Assembly: GCA_039917615.1 (NCBI GenBank)
Contig: JBDSJD010000057.1
Span: 1 to 30,781, forward strand
Source of the DNA: ZC4RG30 sp039917615
GTDB taxonomy: Bacteria; Pseudomonadota; Gammaproteobacteria; Steroidobacterales; Steroidobacteraceae
DNA: 30,781 nt
Direction of reading: 5' to 3'
Below are positions 23,554-30,781 of this stretch, piece by piece. The first letter of the stretch is position 1; each line of letters starts with the position of its first letter. Made by a program: the position numbers and the translations under genes. The notes under the pieces were generated by a model. That model worked only from the letters and a program-made list of their open reading frames with translations. It did no database searches and was not told where the DNA came from.

Positions 23554-24522
23554 GTGCCAGCCGCAATCCTCGAGCGTGCCTATTGGCATCAATTCCTGTT
23601 CGGCTGGTTTCAGGCCGAAAGCCTCGGCCGCCTGCGCCAGTATTTCGGCTTCGCGCTGTGCTTTTATTTCACCTCCCAGTTTGCCCACCTGCTGGCTTTG
23701 GCCCCGTTTGGCCCGCAGTTCCATTTCACGATCCCGATCTGGTATTTCAAGCTGCTCGGAATTGCACAGCATGTTCCCTGGGTGGACTGGATCGTGTTTG
23801 CCGCGCTGATGATCAGCTGCGTGCTGTTTGCCATCGGCAAGCACACAAGGACCGCGATCGTTGCGATATTCCTTTGTGTGGCCTACCTCAAGGGCGTGCG
23901 AGACAGCTTCAGCGGCGATGTTCATCACCGCGAGCAACCCGTCATTGCGTTGCTGGTCATCTTCCTGCTATCGCGATGCGGCGCCGTGCTGTCGCGCGAC
24001 GCGAAAGCCGGCCCGCCGGCCCGGCCGGTCGAAGACTGGGAGGCGAGCTGGGCGATTCGAGCGATGCAGATCTACATCGCGTTCTTTTACTTCTGGGCGC
24101 TGATCGGGAAACTGCGCATTTCGGGGTTGTATTGGTTCACCGAGGGCGGGCGAATTCAGGACATGCTGATCCACCGCTCCCTACGTGATGGCGTCGATGC
24201 CTTTGGTGACCCTGTTAATCTGTCACTGTCGTTCGACATCGCGCAGCACCCGATGCTTTGCTTCACGCTCGGCGCCCTCGTCTTCGGGTTCGAACTACTG
24301 GCGCCGCTGATCTTGTTTTTCCGCAGCTTCAGGATGCGGCTGCTGTTCGTGCTCTGCGCCACAACATTCCATTTTTCCAATTTCTTCCTGATGAACGTGC
24401 AGTTCTACCTGTACCCGTTCGTGCTGATGGCTTTCTTCAACATGCGGCTAGTGCACGAGGCACTTCGGCAATTCCGGCAGCGCTGGCTACCTCTCGGTTC
24501 AGTCCCGCGCGCTCCCCGGTGA
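23554..24522 (+). CDS. HTTM-like polytopic membrane protein (VKGC-related)
   Basis: This 322-residue protein has about seven hydrophobic segments. It resembles the HTTM domain, the membrane part of vitamin K-dependent gamma-carboxylase and its bacterial relatives. Supporting features are a conserved SGDVHHREQPVIALLVIF turn, FYFWALIGKLRISGLYWFTEGG with the KL-x-ISG-x-x-W pattern seen in HTTM proteins, a FGFELLAPLILFFRSFR helix, and a TTFHFSNFFLMNVQFYLYPF helix. The start is GTG 23554 with AGGAAG just upstream. Bacterial HTTM proteins are frequently next to or fused with DCC-family proteins, as here. The enzymatic activity of most of them is unknown, and carboxylation is not implied. The operon ends here, facing a convergent carboxylesterase. 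Confidence 0.75.
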   Translation: MPAAILERAYWHQFLFGWFQAESLGRLRQYFGFALCFYFTSQFAHLLALAPFGPQFHFTIPIWYFKLLGIAQHVPWVDWIVFAALMISCVLFAIGKHTRTAIVAIFLCVAYLKGVRDSFSGDVHHREQPVIALLVIFLLSRCGAVLSRDAKAGPPARPVEDWEASWAIRAMQIYIAFFYFWALIGKLRISGLYWFTEGGRIQDMLIHRSLRDGVDAFGDPVNLSLSFDIAQHPMLCFTLGALVFGFELLAPLILFFRSFRMRLLFVLCATTFHFSNFFLMNVQFYLYPFVLMAFFNMRLVHEALRQFRQRWLPLGSVPRAPR

Positions 24523-24539
24523 AGGCCTGGTGCCGGGGA
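24513..24539. terminator. Stem-loop at the convergent HTTM/carboxylesterase junction
   Basis: TCCCCGG (24513-24519) pairs with CCGGGGA (24533-24539); two further G-U pairs can extend the stem inward. It overlaps the end of the HTTM-like gene. No clear U-run follows, so it is a modest bidirectional terminator candidate. Confidence 0.35.
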
Positions 24540-24555
24540 ATGGCGCTAATTATCC

Positions 24556-26079
24556 TCAATGGTCCTGCCGTTTGATGTTCGCCATGTATACATCGCAAAC
24601 CGTCGCGCGCAGATTGTCCTTCGCCACCGGTCCCGCGCTGTTGAATTCGATATAGGCGCGTTTATCCGGCGTGAATCGCGGCCACCTGGGCAGACCAGAG
24701 CCGTTGGGATCGCCGGTCTTGGCGAAATTGGTCCAGTAGTTCTGCATCGTCTGCGACACCGCACGATCCACTGCGTCATACGGCTTGTCGCCGAGAGTGC
24801 CGAACACATAGGACACTTCCGCGCCATGCGTTGCGCCCACCGCTTCCCTCCCCGGAGCAGCCCGGGCAAATTCAAACTGATACGCGGCATTGCCGGCCCG
24901 CGTGTGCCAGATCAGTTCCTGCACGGTGCCGCAGCGGAACTGCGTATCCGTGGCCCACTGCGCCATCGCATCGCCATGCAAGGGATGAGGTGCGGGATTC
25001 GCCCCGCCGCTGATGCCGAGCAAAGTCATCATGCGATCGCTCAGCGGACCATATTGATCCTTGACCGCATCGGCAAGGCCGCCGCGCAGCGGGAAGAAGG
25101 GCCGCTGCAATTCCCGGGAGTTGCTGCCCAGAATCATGTCGACCTTGTGTTGCCGGCCTGCTTCGAAGGTCTGCAAGACCGGAGCAGTTAGTACATAGCC
25201 ATCCTGGATGACGCCAAGTTCCGGCCCCACAAAGGCCAAGCCTTGGCCCGTGGCCGCTACCAGCTCGTCCGGACCCACCTTGCGCAGCGCCGCCAGAACG
25301 TCGGGCGCAGCGTTCACACCGACCTTGCCCGCCGCCGCGATGCCCTTGGCTTCGCCCTGCTGACGCGTAAGCACGGTAAGAGCAGGGCCGCTTTCGCCGA
25401 TCAGTCTCTTGAACAGGCCGGCAGTGAGTGGGGATGCCAGCAGTACATTGACATCGAGCGATCCGGCGGATTCTCCGAACACCGTTACGTTGTTGGGGTC
25501 GCCGCCAAATTTTTCGATGTTCGCCTTGATCCAGCGCAGAGCGGCGATCTGATCGAGCAAGCCGTAGTTGCCGGAAGTCCGATGCGGCGATTCCTGCGCC
25601 AGCTGTGGATGGGCGAAGAATCCGAAGATGCCCAGCCTGTAATTGGCACTGACCAGCACGACCCCGTGCCGGGCCAGCGACTCGCCGTTGAACTTCGGAT
25701 CGGATGTGGTGCCCTCGAAATTGCCGCCGCCATATATCCACAGCATGACGGGTTTGCGGGTGCGAGCCGGCCACTCGGCATTCCACACGTTGATATAAAG
25801 GCAGTCTTCACTGCTTTGCGGACCCTTGCCAATGCACCCCGCACCGAACTCGGTGGCCTTGCGCACGCCGGCCCATGGCTGGACAGGCCGTGGTTCCTGC
25901 CAACGCAGCGCGCCCGTGGGCGGCTGCGCGAAGGGAATGCCCTTGAAGACGGCGCCCCCCGCAGGAAGCTCACTACCCTCCACGGTTCCCTTGTCTGTCA
26001 TTACTGTGGGCTGCGCGCACAGCAAGGGGCTCATCAGGCCGAAGAGCAGAATTTGCAACAGTCTCGTGCCAATCTTCAT
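24556..26079 (-). CDS. Exported type B carboxylesterase
   Basis: This 507-residue alpha/beta hydrolase of the carboxylesterase/lipase type B family has a signal peptide (about 1-22) followed by TVMTDKGTVEG. The family signature EDCLYINVW lies at 91-99 and WIYGGGNFEG forms the oxyanion region. Nucleophile Ser204 is in FGESAGS. Glu323 in SNSRE and His418 in GATHGAEVSYVFG complete the triad. Cys82 and Cys93 could form the disulfide common in the family. ATG 26079 is preceded by GAGGAG about eight bases upstream. It is divergent from the cupredoxin gene across about 200 bp with no other gene. Substrate is unknown; the setting among other esterases and a glycosidase suggests breakdown of plant or aromatic esters. 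Confidence 0.92.
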   Translation of the reverse strand: MKIGTRLLQILLFGLMSPLLCAQPTVMTDKGTVEGSELPAGGAVFKGIPFAQPPTGALRWQEPRPVQPWAGVRKATEFGAGCIGKGPQSSEDCLYINVWNAEWPARTRKPVMLWIYGGGNFEGTTSDPKFNGESLARHGVVLVSANYRLGIFGFFAHPQLAQESPHRTSGNYGLLDQIAALRWIKANIEKFGGDPNNVTVFGESAGSLDVNVLLASPLTAGLFKRLIGESGPALTVLTRQQGEAKGIAAAGKVGVNAAPDVLAALRKVGPDELVAATGQGLAFVGPELGVIQDGYVLTAPVLQTFEAGRQHKVDMILGSNSRELQRPFFPLRGGLADAVKDQYGPLSDRMMTLLGISGGANPAPHPLHGDAMAQWATDTQFRCGTVQELIWHTRAGNAAYQFEFARAAPGREAVGATHGAEVSYVFGTLGDKPYDAVDRAVSQTMQNYWTNFAKTGDPNGSGLPRWPRFTPDKRAYIEFNSAGPVAKDNLRATVCDVYMANIKRQDH

Positions 26080-26275
26080 GCCCAGCTCTCCTCAATTGAT
26101 GTGACAGAGCACCATCGCAGCCTCAACCTCAAGTTCCTAGATTACTCGGGGAGTGCCGTAGCTTGGTAGTGCGCTCGGTTCGACCGAAGCGCAAGGCGCG
26201 CCAAATGGCGTGAGGTTGGTAGGCGGGCAACAATAGCGGGTGTAGGATCGCCGGGATCGCTTCAGGAGGTGTTCG

Positions 26276-26674
26276 ATGTCGTTCGCGCGTCATGCTCCGC
26301 TGGCTCTCGCCCTGCTGGTCGCGTACGCACCGGCGCCCGCACAGGATGTCGACTGGGGCAAGGCGGCGCGGATCGAGGTTGCGATGAGCAATTTCAAATT
26401 CAACCCCGATGCGATCCGGATGAAGGCGGGACAACCCTATATCCTGCATCTGTCGAGCACGGGCGGGCACAGCTTCGAGGCCAAGGCCTTTTTCACGGCA
26501 GCGAACGTCCTGCCTGCTGACCGCATCAAGGCCGCCAACGGGCGCATCGATCTCAAAAGCGGCGCGAGCGTAGACATCAGCCTCGTCGCGCCCGGGCCCG
26601 CGAGTTTCGACGTGCGCTGCACGCATTTCATGCACGCCGGCTTCGGGATGACAGCCAAGATCATCGTGGATTGA
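26276..26674 (+). CDS. Exported cupredoxin-domain protein
   Basis: This 132-residue secreted cupredoxin-like protein has a signal peptide (about 1-23, ending in APAQ). The beta-barrel that follows begins ARIEVAMSNFKFNPDAIRMKAG, the usual first strands. Possible type 1 copper ligands are His65 in GGHSFEAK and Cys115, His120 and Met125 in the CTHFMHAGFGM loop, an azurin-like C-x4-H with Met five residues on. It could carry electrons or bind copper in the periplasm. AGGAGGTG seven bases before ATG 26276 is the strongest ribosome-binding site in the area. Close relatives I know by pattern are from sphingomonads and other Alphaproteobacteria. The 198 bp after it hold no gene I can support. Confidence 0.85.
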   Translation: MSFARHAPLALALLVAYAPAPAQDVDWGKAARIEVAMSNFKFNPDAIRMKAGQPYILHLSSTGGHSFEAKAFFTAANVLPADRIKAANGRIDLKSGASVDISLVAPGPASFDVRCTHFMHAGFGMTAKIIVD

Positions 26675-26872
26675 GCGCATCCTGAGTGCGAAGGCGGGTG
26701 CTTTCATGAACTCAGCCGGGCGGTATGTTGGCGTTGCGTCTGAAGAATGATCCGCGTTCAACGAATCGCCGTAGCCAAGAACACGAATAGTCATGGTGCC
26801 AGTAGAAGTTAATGTGTCGCCAGTGACTGGGCATGTATGCCGAATCGATAATTTCATAGCTGGGAGATTTTT

Positions 26873-27124
26873 ATGCGTCGCAGACTTTTGGTCGTTTCGA
26901 TCCTGGCTTTAAACGCCTTCCTCGTTCAAGGAACACCGGCTGCGCCTGCTCTGGATTCCGCTGGTAAATGTCGGGACAACGGTAAGTTCGTAGAGGCGAA
27001 GCTGTGTGCGACCGCTGCGCCGGTCGTCAAGTGCCGTGACATCAAGTCGAAGAAATTCGCCAAGTGCGGCACGCCCGGAACGGAGGTTGTGCCGGTGGCA
27101 AGTAAGCCTGCGAGCGCCAAGTAG
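26873..27124 (+). CDS. Small exported protein with duplicated KCRD...KxC motif
   Basis: This 83-residue protein of unknown function has an N-terminal signal peptide (MRRRLLVVSILALNAFLVQG, cleaved near TPAAPA). The mature part of about 60 residues contains two copies of a short unit, KCRDNGKFVEAKLC and KCRDIKSKKFAKC. Each has Cys at both ends and Arg-Asp after the first. The four Cys could form two small disulfide loops. The tail is Val/Ala/Pro/Ser-rich. Small secreted proteins with C(R/K)D-x-KGKF-x-KC units are common in GC-rich proteobacteria and have no assigned role. GGGAG at 26863-26867 precedes ATG 26873 by five bases, a good ribosome-binding site. It ends 163 bp before the GH106 start. 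Confidence 0.7.
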   Translation: MRRRLLVVSILALNAFLVQGTPAAPALDSAGKCRDNGKFVEAKLCATAAPVVKCRDIKSKKFAKCGTPGTEVVPVASKPASAK

Positions 27125-27133
27125 CAAGCGGAT

Positions 27134-27238
27134 TTCCGCGGAACTTCAGGCCGCCTTAACCCCGGTTAACAATCCTGAACCCGGCCTCTTTCCGATCGGT
27201 GCTAGTCTTGGTCGTTGGCGCCTTTCGGTTGTCGACAA
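27134..27238. promoter_or_regulatory. Palindrome-rich control region before the GH106 gene
   Basis: Three symmetric sites lie in 105 bp: TTCCGCGGAA (27134-27143), TTAACC-CC-GGTTAA (27156-27169) and TTGTCGACAA (27229-27238). One or more could be repressor sites, or a terminator for the small gene upstream. No clear -35/-10 pair was found. Confidence 0.25.
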
Positions 27239-27287
27239 GCCGACCGACCCGAGCCAAAATCCGAAAAACCGGGGGGAGGTTAGAGCC

Positions 27288-30638
<3,351 letters not shown>

Positions 30639-30781
30639 GCGGATAGGACTTTCAACTCGGGCTGATTGAGGCACGAGTCTTCCGAACCCCACTGCCGGTT
30701 TCCCGGCTGCAGGCGATCTTCGTCGTGGCTTGACGGCTGTCAGATCAGCCGCACCTCAAGTCGGCGGTGCACGTGCGCCGA

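Noticed and set aside
26129..26857. 242-codon minus-strand frame opposite the cupredoxin, beginning MKLSIRHTCPVTGD
   Set aside because: Its first 50 residues look mildly protein-like, but the rest is antisense to a clear cupredoxin with a strong ribosome-binding site, and no family is recognised.
30740..30781. Possible 3' end of a minus-strand gene (residues ending RRLEVRLI, stop at 30740-30742)
   Set aside because: Only 14 codons are in the window, too few to separate from chance.

Overview
The window is about 31 kb of dense, GC-rich bacterial chromosome. The gene set is that of a gammaproteobacterium: a CpdA-type cAMP phosphodiesterase, the Mpl murein-recycling ligase, RNase D, an E. coli PykA-like pyruvate kinase and a tkt-gap-pgk-pyk operon. 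A Steroidobacter/Xanthomonadales-like lineage fits best, but that is inference from gene content and style, not a database match. No tRNA, rRNA, CRISPR array, insertion sequence or phage gene was seen.

Layout. (1) 1-1504: an accessory patch with a fragment resembling the N-box of a histidine kinase and two stacked type II toxin-antitoxin modules (Phd/PIN, then AbrB/MazF-like). Twin TGTACA boxes stand in front of the first module. (2) 1598-3448: a patatin-like lipase and a divergent exported PrxQ/BCP peroxiredoxin with a second internal start. (3) 3475-9157, minus strand: the operon tkt-gap-pgk-pyk, tightly packed and partly translationally coupled. (4) 9338-14173: housekeeping genes cpdA, mpl with a coupled membrane protein, rnd, and an adenylate kinase carrying an unusual 80-residue Lys/Ala tail like histone H1. 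(5) 14261-21187: a PPi-type phosphofructokinase, a Gly-rich exported protein, a subtilisin-like protease divergent from an ECF sigma/anti-sigma pair, and a proton-pumping pyrophosphatase. (6) 21284-30638: mostly exported or membrane functions. These are a CE1-like esterase with a low-complexity insert, a three-gene DCC/unknown/HTTM-like operon, a type B carboxylesterase, a cupredoxin, a small Cys-repeat protein and a 1116-residue GH106-like glycoside hydrolase.

How the genes fit together. The minus-strand operon covers the lower glycolytic steps GAPDH, PGK and PK plus transketolase. The PPi-type PFK supplies a reversible upper step that saves ATP, and the H+-PPase links the same PPi pool to the proton gradient, so central carbon flow here looks PPi-linked. 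The protease, Gly-rich protein and ECF sigma/anti-sigma pair look like an envelope-signalling locus. The right third looks like an acquired or accessory polysaccharide/ester-degrading region; its cupredoxin and GH106 resemble sphingomonad-type genes. The most novel-looking items are the adenylate kinase tail, the DCC/unknown/HTTM operon and the ECF/subtilase locus.
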